Assembly (NCBI GenBank): GCA_964244115.1
Contig: CAXTHM010000045.1
Coordinates: 1 to 32,724, forward strand
Source: CADCWK01 sp964244115
GTDB lineage: Bacteria; Chloroflexota; Chloroflexia; Thermomicrobiales; UBA6265
Reading direction: 5' to 3'
Length of the DNA: 32,724 nucleotides
Position 1 is the first letter of the stretch; each line of letters starts with the position of its first letter. This document shows, one piece after another, positions 8,889-16,831 of the stretch. The notes under the pieces are model-generated. The model made no database searches. It was not told where the DNA came from and was given only the letters and a program-made list of their open reading frames with translations. Both the position numbers and the translations under genes were made by a program.

Positions 8889-11800
8889 GTGGTCGCCGCC
8901 ACTTCCCGAACAGCCTACGCCCCCGGTTCCCCCACGGACGCTCCGGCGATGGCCATCGAGCTGTCCGACATCCGGAACCTGACCTCCGACCAGCGCTGGG
9001 CCTGGGTCGGCTATCTGCGGGCTCGTGGCGCGTTGGCCGAGGCTGCCCGCTGGCTGGACCAGATCGAGGGGAGCGGGACCCCGACTGTCAAGGGCCAGGA
9101 GGAGCGGGCAGCCCTCCTGATGGCGGCGGGTCGGGACGCCGAGGCCGTCGCGATCCTGCGGCAGCGGGCCGAGAGCCGCCCCTCGGCGACGGCCTCGGTC
9201 CGGCTGGCGCTCGCGCTGCTGGGTGCCGGCGAGATCGCGGAGGCCAGCCGGATCACGGATGAGGTCGTGGCGAGCTCACCGGACCTGAAGTCGGTCCAGG
9301 CGCTCCAGACCGAGGTCGCCCGCGCGTCCGGCGACCACGAGACCCTGGTTCGGCACTACGAGGCCGAACTCGGGTCCAACCCGACCAGCACCGCCGCCCG
9401 GCTCAACCTCGCCCAGGTCGCGCTCGACCGCGGCCAGCCCGCCGAGGCGGCCCGGCTGTTCGATGAGGCGCTCGACCTCCGGGCATCCGGCGAGGGGTTG
9501 TCGCTCAAGCAGGCGTCCACGGTTGCCGCCGCGCTGGGGAGAGACGAGCTGGCGGCCAGTCTCGCCGAGGAGTTCGAGACCCGGAGCCGCCAGTCCCGGC
9601 ACCAGCGCGACCGGATGGTCGTGACGCCGCTGCTCGAACGGCTCCGACGCCCCGTCCCGGACGTCATCGTCCCACCGACACCGAGCGATCTGCCGGCCGA
9701 GTGGCCCGGCGAGCGGATCGGCCTGTCGCCGCAGATGACGCCCGCGGCGGCGATGGGGATGGCACCCCCGGTCGATGAATCCGACCTCGAGGTCGCCCCG
9801 GTCGAGGCCCCGGTCGACCTGACCGAGCAGCACCCCGAGGTGCTGGCGCTGCTCCGCCGCGCCTTCGGCTACCAGGACCTGCGACCCGGGCAGGCGGCGG
9901 TGATCGCCAGCGTCCTCGCCGGCAAGGACACGATCGCGATCATGCCGACCGGCGCCGGCAAGTCGCTCACCTTCCAGATCCCGGCCATGATCCTGCCGGG
10001 CGTCACGCTCATCCTCTCGCCGCTGATCGCGTTGATGAAGGACCAGGTCGAGACGTTGCCGGACGAGATCCGCGAGCGGACGGCGCTGGTCAACAGCACC
10101 CTCACCCCGGCCGAGCAGCGCCAGACGATGGAGGGGATCGCCAGCGGCCAGTACAAACTCGTCTACGCCGCCCCGGAGCGCCTCCGCCAGTGGGCCTTCG
10201 TCCACGCGATGCGCCAGGCCGGGACGAGCCTGGTCGTGATCGACGAGGCCCACTGCATCAGCATGTGGGGCCACGACTTCCGGCCGGACTACCTCCAGAT
10301 CCCGCAGGTCCTGCCCGCCCTCGGCAACCCGGCCGTGCTCGCGATCACCGCGACCGCGACCCGGAAGATGAGCGGCGAGATCGGGCAGGCCCTCGGCCGC
10401 TCGCTGGACCTGATGACCGTCAACCTGTTCCGGCCCAACCTGTTCTTCTCGGCCTTCGAGTGCGCCAACCGGGAAGAGAAGATCCGTCGGACCCTGGAGA
10501 TCTGCCAGAAGGAGAAGGGGGCCGGGATCATCTACGTCGGCTCCCGGGCCGACGCCGACAAGCTCGCCAACTCCCTGCGCCAGCGCGGCGTCAGCGCCGT
10601 CCCCTACCACGCCGGGCTCGACCCCGGGACCCGGGCCCGGCATCAGGACATGTTCATGTCCGGGCAGGCCCGCGTCGTCGCGGCCACCGTCGCCTTCGGG
10701 ATGGGCGTCAACAAGAGCAACGTCCGCTTCATCGTCCACCTGGCGCCGCCCCGGTCGCTGGAGTCGTACGCCCAGGAGAGCGGCCGCGCGGGCCGTGACG
10801 GCGACCCCGCCCGCTGCGTGCTCCTCTACAGTTCCTACGACTCGACCAACCTCAGCCGGCAGTCGGTCCGCGATCAGATCCCGATCCCGGTCCTGCGGCG
10901 GATCTACCTCAACCTCCGAGCGTCCGCGACCGGCCGCTGGGCGATCGTCGACCCACGCGACCTCCTGCCGTCGGGCAGCGTCGACACCGACAACAACGAG
11001 GTCGACAGCGACATCGACCCGCGTGTCGGGTTGGGCGTCCTGGCCCAGGCCGGGCTGATCCGCCGCCACCCGGACGCGCCGGCCGCGTTCACCCTCCAGC
11101 CGCACCCCGGCTTCAGTGCCGAGTCCGACAGCACCACGGGAATCCCCTGGCGGGAACATGTCCGCTGGTCCTGGGATGGCCACCGGCTGGCCGGTGGCTC
11201 GCTGGACACGCTGCTCGCCTGCAACGCGCTCGGCATCACCCCGACGACCCTGACCGAGACGCTGGAGAGCGAGCCCGACCTGTCCGTCCGCGAGGGCAAC
11301 CGGATCGTCTGCCTCGAGATGCTGCCAGCCGACGCCACGGTCAAGGAGCGCATGGCGGACGTCCTCCAGCGCGGCCAGACCGAGGCCGTCCGCCGGGTCG
11401 GACAGATGATGGAGTACGCCGCCGGCCACCGCTGCCGCCACCAGGCAATCGCCGCCCACCTCGGCCAGCGCCTGCCGGCCTGCGAGACGGCCTGCGATGT
11501 CTGCACCGGCGCGTCCGCCGGCCAGCGGGCCGAGCGCGGCGGCGGCAAGCGCGTGTGGACGACCGCCAGCGACGCCCTCGATGTCCTCGAAGCGGTCCGG
11601 ACCCTGCCGTTCTCGATGGGCAAGCCGGGCCTGACCAAGCTGCTGCTCGGGTCCGTGGAGAGCAGCGTCCGCGACGACCGCTCGGCATCCTATGGCGTGA
11701 TGAAGGACGTCTCGCCGGGCAAGGTCGGCAACCTGATCGACCAGCTCGTCACCGACGGGTTCCTCTTCCGCGACCTGAACCACGAGTACAAGATCATCTC

Positions 11801-11900
11801 GATCACGGGCCGCGGCGCCGCGGCCGACCTCGACGCCCTCCGCGCCGCCGGCCACCCGGATTCCGGGACCGCCGCCGCGGGACGATCCCACCGGCGGTGA
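8889..11900 (+). CDS. recQ: RecQ-family DNA helicase with N-terminal TPR-like region
   Basis: ATP-dependent 3'-5' DNA helicase for recombination and repair. About 1003 residues, clearly longer than the ~600 of classical RecQ, because an N-terminal helical region (about residues 20-310) precedes the helicase core. That region consists of repeated A-x-x-L/A-rich 34-residue-like units such as RGALAEAARWLDQ and RGQPAEAARLFDEALDL, as in TPR proteins. Core motifs: FGYQDLRPGQ, Walker A MPTGAGKS near 352-359, DEAH near 452-455, QESGRAGRDG in the second RecA domain. A cysteine set (HRCRHQAIAAH...PACETACDVC) forms the RecQ zinc site, followed by a winged-helix-like RQC region ending GFLFRDLNHEYKIISITGRG. 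The start is GTG at 8889 with AGAGGAG six bases upstream; ATG 8949 lacks a ribosome site. A classic HRDC domain is not evident. Confidence 0.92.
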   Translation: MVAATSRTAYAPGSPTDAPAMAIELSDIRNLTSDQRWAWVGYLRARGALAEAARWLDQIEGSGTPTVKGQEERAALLMAAGRDAEAVAILRQRAESRPSATASVRLALALLGAGEIAEASRITDEVVASSPDLKSVQALQTEVARASGDHETLVRHYEAELGSNPTSTAARLNLAQVALDRGQPAEAARLFDEALDLRASGEGLSLKQASTVAAALGRDELAASLAEEFETRSRQSRHQRDRMVVTPLLERLRRPVPDVIVPPTPSDLPAEWPGERIGLSPQMTPAAAMGMAPPVDESDLEVAPVEAPVDLTEQHPEVLALLRRAFGYQDLRPGQAAVIASVLAGKDTIAIMPTGAGKSLTFQIPAMILPGVTLILSPLIALMKDQVETLPDEIRERTALVNSTLTPAEQRQTMEGIASGQYKLVYAAPERLRQWAFVHAMRQAGTSLVVIDEAHCISMWGHDFRPDYLQIPQVLPALGNPAVLAITATATRKMSGEIGQALGRSLDLMTVNLFRPNLFFSAFECANREEKIRRTLEICQKEKGAGIIYVGSRADADKLANSLRQRGVSAVPYHAGLDPGTRARHQDMFMSGQARVVAATVAFGMGVNKSNVRFIVHLAPPRSLESYAQESGRAGRDGDPARCVLLYSSYDSTNLSRQSVRDQIPIPVLRRIYLNLRASATGRWAIVDPRDLLPSGSVDTDNNEVDSDIDPRVGLGVLAQAGLIRRHPDAPAAFTLQPHPGFSAESDSTTGIPWREHVRWSWDGHRLAGGSLDTLLACNALGITPTTLTETLESEPDLSVREGNRIVCLEMLPADATVKERMADVLQRGQTEAVRRVGQMMEYAAGHRCRHQAIAAHLGQRLPACETACDVCTGASAGQRAERGGGKRVWTTASDALDVLEAVRTLPFSMGKPGLTKLLLGSVESSVRDDRSASYGVMKDVSPGKVGNLIDQLVTDGFLFRDLNHEYKIISITGRGAAADLDALRAAGHPDSGTAAAGRSHRR

Positions 11901-11960
11901 TCGTCCCCGGCGAGGATGGTCGCCATCTCGCCGTCCCGTGCCCGCTTGCGAATGCGCTCG

Positions 11961-12012
11961 ACGAGACGACGCCGGCGCCGGGAATCCCATCCCGGCGCCG
12001 GCGTCGTCTCGT
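11961..12012. terminator. Perfect 23-bp hairpin between convergent genes
   Basis: The arms 11961-11983 and 11990-12012 are exact reverse complements (23 bp) around a six-base loop ATCCCA. It lies between the stop codons of recQ (11900) and the leftward antiporter (12036), where a shared bidirectional terminator is expected. No T-tract follows on either strand, so intrinsic termination of the classical kind is not assured. Confidence 0.7.
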
Positions 12013-12035
12013 TGGCGTTCGATGTCCCGGGAGCG

Positions 12036-13301
12036 CTAATCCGCCGGACCGACCACCGGTTTCTCGCTCTCCGCGTTGACCTTGGCGGCCTCCGCCTCGT
12101 TCAGGAAATCCCGGACACCGGTGAAGAGGGGGATGACGAACCGGCGGGACCAGATGATCCCGACGACGGCGAGGACGAGATAGGTGACACCAACCGCCAT
12201 GCCGAGGTCGGGTACGGACAGCTGGAGGAAGAACAGGATCAGGAGCATCCCGGCTCCCGGCAGGCCGAGCCGGAGATCCAGCAGCAGGACGACCGCGAAC
12301 AGCGACTGGGCCGCCGTGATGAAGATCTCCTGCCCGGCGAAGGTGAACAGCCCGTCATCGGCGGCCGTGGGGAAGGTCATCGGCTCCAGGCCGCCGGCCG
12401 AGATGGCGTAGATCAGCGGCAGCATCGCGATCAGCAGCGTCCACTGGTTGATCTTCGAGGAGACCAGCGCCCCGAAGGCCGCCGTGGTCGCGCCGCGCCA
12501 GGCGAACAGCGTCACGATGACCAGCTCCGGCGCCTCCGACGCGATCGGCGCGACCCACTGGACCAGCAGGAACTCGCTGATGCCGAACTCCTGCCCGGTG
12601 GCCACCAGCGACTGACCGAACGGGTGCGCGACCAGCAGGATGAACCCGGCCGACAGGGCCCCGAGAACGGCGACGATCGCCCGGCGCTGCGCCTTGGGGT
12701 AGGCACCGATGATCTTCGACGGGCCGACCAGGTGCGGCTCGCCGGATGGCAGCCTGGACAGCTGGGAGAGGTAGACGCCGAAGATCGCGATCAGGATGAC
12801 CAGGTCGATCCAGGTCAGCGAACCCTTGATCGGGATGACGAAGGCGTAGAGGGTGGCTGCCAGCAGCGCGATGATCTCCAGCCCGTTCTCGCGGTTGAGC
12901 GCCGTGACCCGCTTGCGCGTCCGGTACCAGACGATGCCGACGATCAGTGGCCAGAACAGCCCGATCAGCAGCCGGTTGGCGCCGGTCATGTTGGCGATCG
13001 CGAGTTCGGCGTTGTCCGGGTTTCCGGGAGCGTCCCAGGCGAAGGTCGCACCGACGACGTACTCCGGCAGGATCGCGATCAGCGCCAGCAGGGCCAGCGC
13101 CAGCCCGGCGCTGACGTCGAGCTGCAGGACCTCCGCCGCCCACGACAGGAGGAAGGCGCCGCCGATGATCGTGCCGCCGAACAGGAGGGCGGCCACCCAG
13201 TCCTCGATGTGGACGCTACCGAACAGGGCGAACAGTTCGAGGACGACACCGGGCAGCGACAGCAGGACGGCCAGGAGAACGGGGAGCAGACCACGCGACA
13301 A
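12036..13301 (-). CDS. CaCA-family sodium/calcium (cation) antiporter-like protein
   Basis: Cytoplasmic-membrane cation/proton or Na+/Ca2+ exchanger of the CaCA superfamily. About 421 residues with roughly ten to twelve helices in two inverted halves. Each half carries a diverged alpha-repeat acidic motif: LALIAILPEYVVG in the first, and VAPIASEAPELVIV in the second, matching the family G-[TS]-S-x-PE pattern. The N-terminus is uncertain. No ATG sits close to the first helix, and the frame reaches back to 13382 through polar sequence. A TTG at 13301 has AAAGGCAAGG upstream with normal spacing and starts just before the helix (SRGLLPVLLAVLL), so I chose it. Ion specificity (Ca2+, Na+, Mn2+) cannot be read from the sequence. 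Convergent with recQ. Confidence 0.87.
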   Translation of the reverse strand: MSRGLLPVLLAVLLSLPGVVLELFALFGSVHIEDWVAALLFGGTIIGGAFLLSWAAEVLQLDVSAGLALALLALIAILPEYVVGATFAWDAPGNPDNAELAIANMTGANRLLIGLFWPLIVGIVWYRTRKRVTALNRENGLEIIALLAATLYAFVIPIKGSLTWIDLVILIAIFGVYLSQLSRLPSGEPHLVGPSKIIGAYPKAQRRAIVAVLGALSAGFILLVAHPFGQSLVATGQEFGISEFLLVQWVAPIASEAPELVIVTLFAWRGATTAAFGALVSSKINQWTLLIAMLPLIYAISAGGLEPMTFPTAADDGLFTFAGQEIFITAAQSLFAVVLLLDLRLGLPGAGMLLILFFLQLSVPDLGMAVGVTYLVLAVVGIIWSRRFVIPLFTGVRDFLNEAEAAKVNAESEKPVVGPAD

Positions 13302-13370
13302 TTCGGGACCTTGCCTTTCTTCGTGTCGGGCGCACGATGACGGGATGACGGGGGTCGCCCGCTGGGCAGC

Positions 13371-13419
13371 GGGGAGCCTCACGGACGGGTCCGGGCGGGA
13401 CTCGCTGACGCGGCTCCCC
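13371..13419 (-). other. Structured leader of the antiporter gene
   Basis: GGGGAGCC at 13371-13378 pairs with GGCTCCCC at 13412-13419, with further internal pairing (GACGGGTCC / GGGCGGGAC). It lies about 70 bases upstream of the chosen TTG start, and a TATATT hexamer (complement of 13421-13426) just beyond could be the -10 box. CaCA antiporters are sometimes controlled by metal-sensing leaders, but I cannot match this to a known riboswitch. Confidence 0.3.
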
Positions 13420-13524
13420 CAATATAGGGTATGACCGGATCGGGGTGGCGCTCGGATCCGCCGATCCGGCCGCCGCTCGACTGGGCGATGTGCCGGCCCG
13501 AGGGGCTATCATCCGGGTCTGCCT

Positions 13525-13622
13525 GGGGGTGAATGGGGTCCGGTGGCCCTCCCGGTCTTCAAAACCGTGTGGGTGCCGGTCACGCCGGCACCGGTGGGTT
13601 CGACTCCCATGCGCCCTCGCCA
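13525..13622 (+). tRNA. selC: tRNA-Sec (anticodon UCA), selenocysteine tRNA
   Basis: 98 bases including an encoded CCA. It shows bacterial tRNA-Sec features. Acceptor: 13525-13532 against 13611-13618, seven pairs plus an A-G mismatch at the eighth position. D stem: six pairs (GGGGTC/GGCCCT, 13535-13540 with 13545-13550) closed by a four-base loop CGGT. Anticodon loop CTTCAAA at 13557-13563 with anticodon TCA at 13559-13561. Variable arm: long, eight perfect pairs (GGTGCCGG/CCGGCACC). T arm: five pairs with loop TTCGACT. Discriminator G, then CCA at 13620-13622. The anticodon stem has four clear pairs and a C-T mismatch at its base. The 6-bp D stem with a tetraloop, long variable arm and UCA anticodon together separate it from tRNA-Ser and tRNA-Leu. 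It implies UGA recoding; selA, selB and selD are not in the window. Confidence 0.93.
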
Positions 13623-13643
13623 CGACCCGTCCCGCGTCAACCG

Positions 13644-13663
13644 GGGTCGGTCACGCCCGACCC
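13644..13663 (+). terminator. Short hairpin downstream of selC
   Basis: GGGTCGG at 13644-13650 pairs with CCGACCC at 13657-13663 around a six-base loop. It begins 22 bases after the tRNA CCA end. No T-tract follows, so it could be a processing or termination signal or chance. A TACACT at 13668-13673 just after it may be a -10 box for the next gene. Confidence 0.35.
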
Positions 13664-13778
13664 ACAGTACACTTGGCGGCAGGATCGGCCCCGGCCCAGT
13701 GGGCTCACTCGCCAGTTCAACCCCCCTGCCACTCGACGCGGTCACCAGCCCGTGCCCGCCTCACCGGAGAAACGCCTC

Positions 13779-14090
13779 ATGTCCGCCCTCTTCTCGAAGG
13801 ACGATGTCCGCGAAGGCCTCAAGACCGTCTACGACCCGGAGATCGGCGTCAACATCGTCGATCTCGGCCTGGTCTACGACGTCGACGTCTCGGAGGCCAG
13901 CGACGTGCTGGTCACGATGACGCTGACCTCGCTCGGCTGCCCGCTCGGGCCGGTGATCGTCCAGGAAGTGACGAACGCCCTCAACGACTTCCCGAGCATC
14001 GGCGCGGTCGACGTCAAGCTGGTCTGGAGCCCGCCCTGGTCGCCGGACCTGATGAGCGAAGACGCCAAGGACGAACTCGGCATGTGGTAG
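13779..14090 (+). CDS. MIP18/SufT-like (DUF59) iron-sulfur assembly protein
   Basis: Small cytoplasmic protein, 103 residues, of the MIP18/PaaD/SufT (DUF59) family that helps mature iron-sulfur proteins. Hallmarks are VYDPEIGVNIVDLGLVYDV at the N-terminus, then VTMTLTSLGCPLGPVI with the conserved cysteine, and the C-terminal LVWSPPWSPDLMSEDAKDELG segment. ATG 13779 has a GGAGA site about nine bases upstream. The frame is open further upstream, but that part overlaps selC and is not coding. No suf operon genes are adjacent, so it is a stand-alone copy. It converges with the alpha/beta hydrolase gene. Confidence 0.92.
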   Translation: MSALFSKDDVREGLKTVYDPEIGVNIVDLGLVYDVDVSEASDVLVTMTLTSLGCPLGPVIVQEVTNALNDFPSIGAVDVKLVWSPPWSPDLMSEDAKDELGMW

Positions 14091-14123
14091 GTCGCTCCGG
14101 CGAATGGGACGACCCGAACCGAG

Positions 14124-14187
14124 ACGACTCGCGCGAACGCTCGCCGGCTCTTCCCCGCTGCAGGGAGCGCCGGAGAGCGTTCGTCGT
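14124..14187. terminator. Imperfect hairpin between convergent genes
   Basis: GAACGCTC at 14135-14142 pairs with GAGCGTTC at 14175-14182, and ACGAC (14124-14128) with GTCGT (14183-14187) extends the stem after a bulge. The inner part is partly paired (CCGGCTC with GAGCGCCGG-like sequence). It lies between the stops of the DUF59 and hydrolase genes. No T-tract. Confidence 0.4.
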
Positions 14188-14200
14188 GAATCTCCGGAAC

Positions 14201-15028
14201 TCACGCCGTCGGCGCGTGCTCCCGCAGGAACGGGACGACCAGCCGGAGGAAGTCGTCTGGCCGGTCCCGGTGCAACCAGTGCGTTCCTCCCGGGATCCGC
14301 GCGACGCGGCCATCGGGGACCGTCGCCGTGAAACGGTGCAGATCCTGGGGGGGAACCAGCCCACCGGTCTCGACATCGCCATGGAGCAGGAGGACGGGGG
14401 ACGACACGACGGCGAGCCGGGCGATCCCGTCATTGCCTTGCGTGACGCGGGCCGCGGCGAGTTCCTCCCGGAATACGGCTGACGCGGTCCCGGCCATGCC
14501 CTCGGCCCGGCTGCGTACCTGGTCCTCCGGGAGGTGCGGTAGCTGGGTCCGGTAACGGGCGAGCAGGGCATCGAGCGGCAGCTGGGTCATCGAGATCCAG
14601 GTCACGAACGTCGCTTCGACGCCGGGACCGTTCGAGAGCGGCGGGTCCTCGGCGACGATGGCGGCCGCGACACCGGGATGGCCGACGGCCCACTCCAGCG
14701 CGATGATCCCACCGAGCGAGTGCCCGATGATCAGCGGAGCGGCCACGCCAAGGTCTTCGATCACCAGCTGGAGGTCGGCAGCGTGGTCGGCATGGCGATA
14801 ACCCGTCGTCGGGTGGCCCGATCGGCCATGCCCCCGCAGATCCATCGCGATCACTCGAAACGATGCGGCCAACTCCGGGATGACCGGGAGCCAGCTATCC
14901 GAACGGTCGGCGATCCCGTGCAGCAGGATGACCGTCGGCTTCCCTGGTTCACCATATTCCGATAGTGAGATCCGTACGTCACCCTTGATCGAATCCCATC
15001 GTCGAGCGGGCGCTATCAACTCAACCAC
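14201..15028 (-). CDS. Alpha/beta-fold hydrolase
   Basis: Cytoplasmic serine hydrolase of the alpha/beta-hydrolase fold, 275 residues, substrate unknown. Order of motifs: oxyanion segment VILLHGIADRSDSW, the DLRGHGRSG loop typical of the epoxide hydrolase/haloalkane/esterase branch, nucleophile elbow IIGHSLGG (Ser near residue 104), the acid region VLLLHGDVETG and the catalytic His in IPGGTHWLHRDRPDDF. A helical cap occupies about residues 130-195. The GTG start at 15028 has GGAGA about eight bases upstream. A TATAGT hexamer (complement of 15080-15085), about 50 bases upstream, is a plausible -10 box. No pathway partners are adjacent. Confidence 0.88.
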   Translation of the reverse strand: MVELIAPARRWDSIKGDVRISLSEYGEPGKPTVILLHGIADRSDSWLPVIPELAASFRVIAMDLRGHGRSGHPTTGYRHADHAADLQLVIEDLGVAAPLIIGHSLGGIIALEWAVGHPGVAAAIVAEDPPLSNGPGVEATFVTWISMTQLPLDALLARYRTQLPHLPEDQVRSRAEGMAGTASAVFREELAAARVTQGNDGIARLAVVSSPVLLLHGDVETGGLVPPQDLHRFTATVPDGRVARIPGGTHWLHRDRPDDFLRLVVPFLREHAPTA

Positions 15029-15408
15029 TTAGACGTTCTCCGGTTTTGACCTGTCTTCTCCCTAACGATGTACCTGAACACTATACGCGAACACGGTGCT
15101 ACCTCGACGGGACGGCGGCTGGACCGAAGGTCGCGAAGTTGCGACTCCCGGCTAATTGTCTGACTTTTCCCGACAGCGGACATCGCCCCGCGGGGGTATC
15201 CTTAACCGTGCAAGTCGTCGCCATTCCGGTCCTCCGCATCACCGGACCCGAGCCGGATGCGGGACGACCCGTACGGGGACGGTCCCGCGACGAACCGAGT
15301 CGACACGATCTCGACGTCCCGATCGTTTCCCATCTCCACTCACGACGCACACCGGAGCGCTCTCGGCGAAATCGTCGCCGGCGCGACCCCATCACGGAGG
15401 CCTCACCC
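15029..15408. promoter_or_regulatory. 380-base divergent intergenic region
   Basis: It separates the leftward hydrolase from the rightward copper lipoprotein. I see a leftward -10-like TATAGT (complement of 15080-15085) without a clear -35. Rightward, there is no convincing -10/-35 pair; TATCCT near 15197 is the best hexamer. An open frame runs through it in phase with the copper protein, but its composition is not coding-like and the signal peptide begins at 15409. Confidence 0.35.
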
Positions 15409-16596
15409 ATGTCCCGTTTGTCCCAGAAGATGACTCGCCGCTCCTTTGCCACGATCGCCGTCGGCGTCCCGGGCGTCGCGCTACTCGCCGCCTGCACCCC
15501 CGGCGAGCCCGCCCCGCCGTCCCCGACCGCCAATGTCGCCTTCACCCAGCGCCAGAACTCCGGCGGGGCCGCCGCGGAGAGCGCTGCCCCCGCGGCCGAG
15601 GCCACGTCAAGCCTGCCGCCGATCGCGGTCGAGGGCGGTGACCTGTACTTCGAGCCCACCGAGTTCACGGCCGAACAAGGTCAGACCATCGCGTTGACCA
15701 ACGTCGGCGCACTTCCGCACAACTTCGCCGTCGAGGGCTACAACGACGCCGCACCGGTCGATATGCCCAACGGCGAGACCGCCAACTGGACGGTCCCGGC
15801 CGATCTCGCTCCGGGGGCGTATGTCTTCTACTGCGAAATCCCAGGGCACCGTGAGGCAGGCATGGTCGGCAACGTCACGATCACGGCCGCCGGAACGACC
15901 CCAGCCGCCGGCGCGGCGCCCGCCCTGCCACCGGTCGCGCTCGAAGGGGGCGATCTCTACTTCGAGCCGTCCGAGTTGAGCATCGAGCAGGGCCAGACGC
16001 TCCAGTTGACGAACGTCGGTGCCCTACCGCACAACTTCGCCATCACCGGCTACAACGATGCGGCTCCGGTCGACATGCCGAACGGCGAGACCGTCGACTG
16101 GGTCGTCCCGAGCGACCTCGCGCCCAACACCTATGAGTTCTACTGTGAGATTCCGGGCCATAAGGAAGCCGGCATGGTCGGCAACATCACGATCCTGGCG
16201 GCTGGGTCGACCGCTCCGGCGGCCGCTGCCGGAACCCCGGAGGCCGGGGCAACGCCGGCTGGCGGCACCCCGGAGAGCGGCACCCCGGTCGCGACCACCG
16301 GACAGGCCCCGGCTGCGGCGGCCCCGACCGCGGTCTCCATCTCGATGGTCGACCTGAAGTTCGTGCCGGCCGACGTGACCATCCCGGCCAACACGGACGT
16401 CACGGTGACCGTGACCAACGACGGCGTGCTGGAGCACAACTGGGACGTCCTCGGGACCGCGTTCAAGACCGAGGTCGCGGGTGGTGGTGATGTCCAGACC
16501 ATCACCGTCAACCTCGCCGCCGGCTCCTACGACGTCCAGTGCGACGTCCCCGGGCACGCGGCGGCGGGCATGGTCGGCAAGCTGACCGTCCAGTAG
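15409..16596 (+). CDS. Tat-exported lipoprotein with three tandem cupredoxin (blue copper) domains
   Basis: Extracytoplasmic electron-transfer or copper-binding protein, 395 residues. The N-terminus has a twin-arginine signal (TRRSFATIAVGV, residues 9-20) running into a lipobox LLAAC (25-29), so it should be exported folded by Tat and lipid-anchored at C29. After a Pro/Ala-rich spacer come three plastocyanin-like domains, each with a complete type 1 copper set: H104, C142, H147, M152; H208, C246, H251, M256; H343, C378, H383, M388. Domains 1 and 2 are almost identical (PHNFA, YNDAAPVDMPNGET, FYCEIPGH), a recent duplication; domain 3 is diverged and follows a Thr/Pro/Gly-rich linker at about 265-305. 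ATG 15409 has GGAGG eight bases upstream. A strong terminator follows. Confidence 0.92.
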   Translation: MSRLSQKMTRRSFATIAVGVPGVALLAACTPGEPAPPSPTANVAFTQRQNSGGAAAESAAPAAEATSSLPPIAVEGGDLYFEPTEFTAEQGQTIALTNVGALPHNFAVEGYNDAAPVDMPNGETANWTVPADLAPGAYVFYCEIPGHREAGMVGNVTITAAGTTPAAGAAPALPPVALEGGDLYFEPSELSIEQGQTLQLTNVGALPHNFAITGYNDAAPVDMPNGETVDWVVPSDLAPNTYEFYCEIPGHKEAGMVGNITILAAGSTAPAAAAGTPEAGATPAGGTPESGTPVATTGQAPAAAAPTAVSISMVDLKFVPADVTIPANTDVTVTVTNDGVLEHNWDVLGTAFKTEVAGGGDVQTITVNLAAGSYDVQCDVPGHAAAGMVGKLTVQ

Positions 16597-16619
16597 CCGG
16601 CACGCGCGCGATCCATAAC

Positions 16620-16671
16620 CGGCCGGACCGGAGGGAACTGCCTCACGCAGCCCCTCCGGTCTGGCCGTTTT
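16620..16671 (+). terminator. Rho-independent terminator of the copper lipoprotein gene
   Basis: A GC-rich hairpin: arm 16620-16635 pairs with 16651-16667 (CGGCCxGACCGGAGGG type, one mismatch) around a loop of about 15 bases, followed by TTTT at 16668-16671. It starts 24 bases after the stop codon. Confidence 0.85.
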
Positions 16672-16681
16672 CGACGGTGTT

Positions 16682-16719
16682 AACGGGCGCTGCCCGGAAC
16701 GATCGTCCCGGCACCCGTT
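16682..16719 (+). other. Hairpin in leader of the aldolase-like gene
   Basis: AACGGG (16682-16687) pairs with CCCGTT (16714-16719), and inside it TGCC pairs with GGCA, with a small bulge and a C-C mismatch. It lies between the preceding terminator and the aldolase start at 16832. Whether it is transcribed with that gene is unknown. Confidence 0.25.
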
Positions 16720-16831
16720 CTGCGCAGATACTGATCAGGAATCGGCGCCGAACCGGCGCAGCCCGGCGACCGCGGCGGCGACACTGGTCGCCTCCCGGCC
16801 CCAACCCGGACCCCGAAAGGACACCGCCAGC

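Noticed and set aside
9276..11990. 904-codon open frame opposite recQ
   Set aside because: Antisense shadow of the helicase gene, low-complexity G/R/D/V composition, no motifs.
13533..13778. Upstream extension of the DUF59 gene
   Set aside because: It would translate the selenocysteine tRNA; the protein family begins at ATG 13779 with its own ribosome site.
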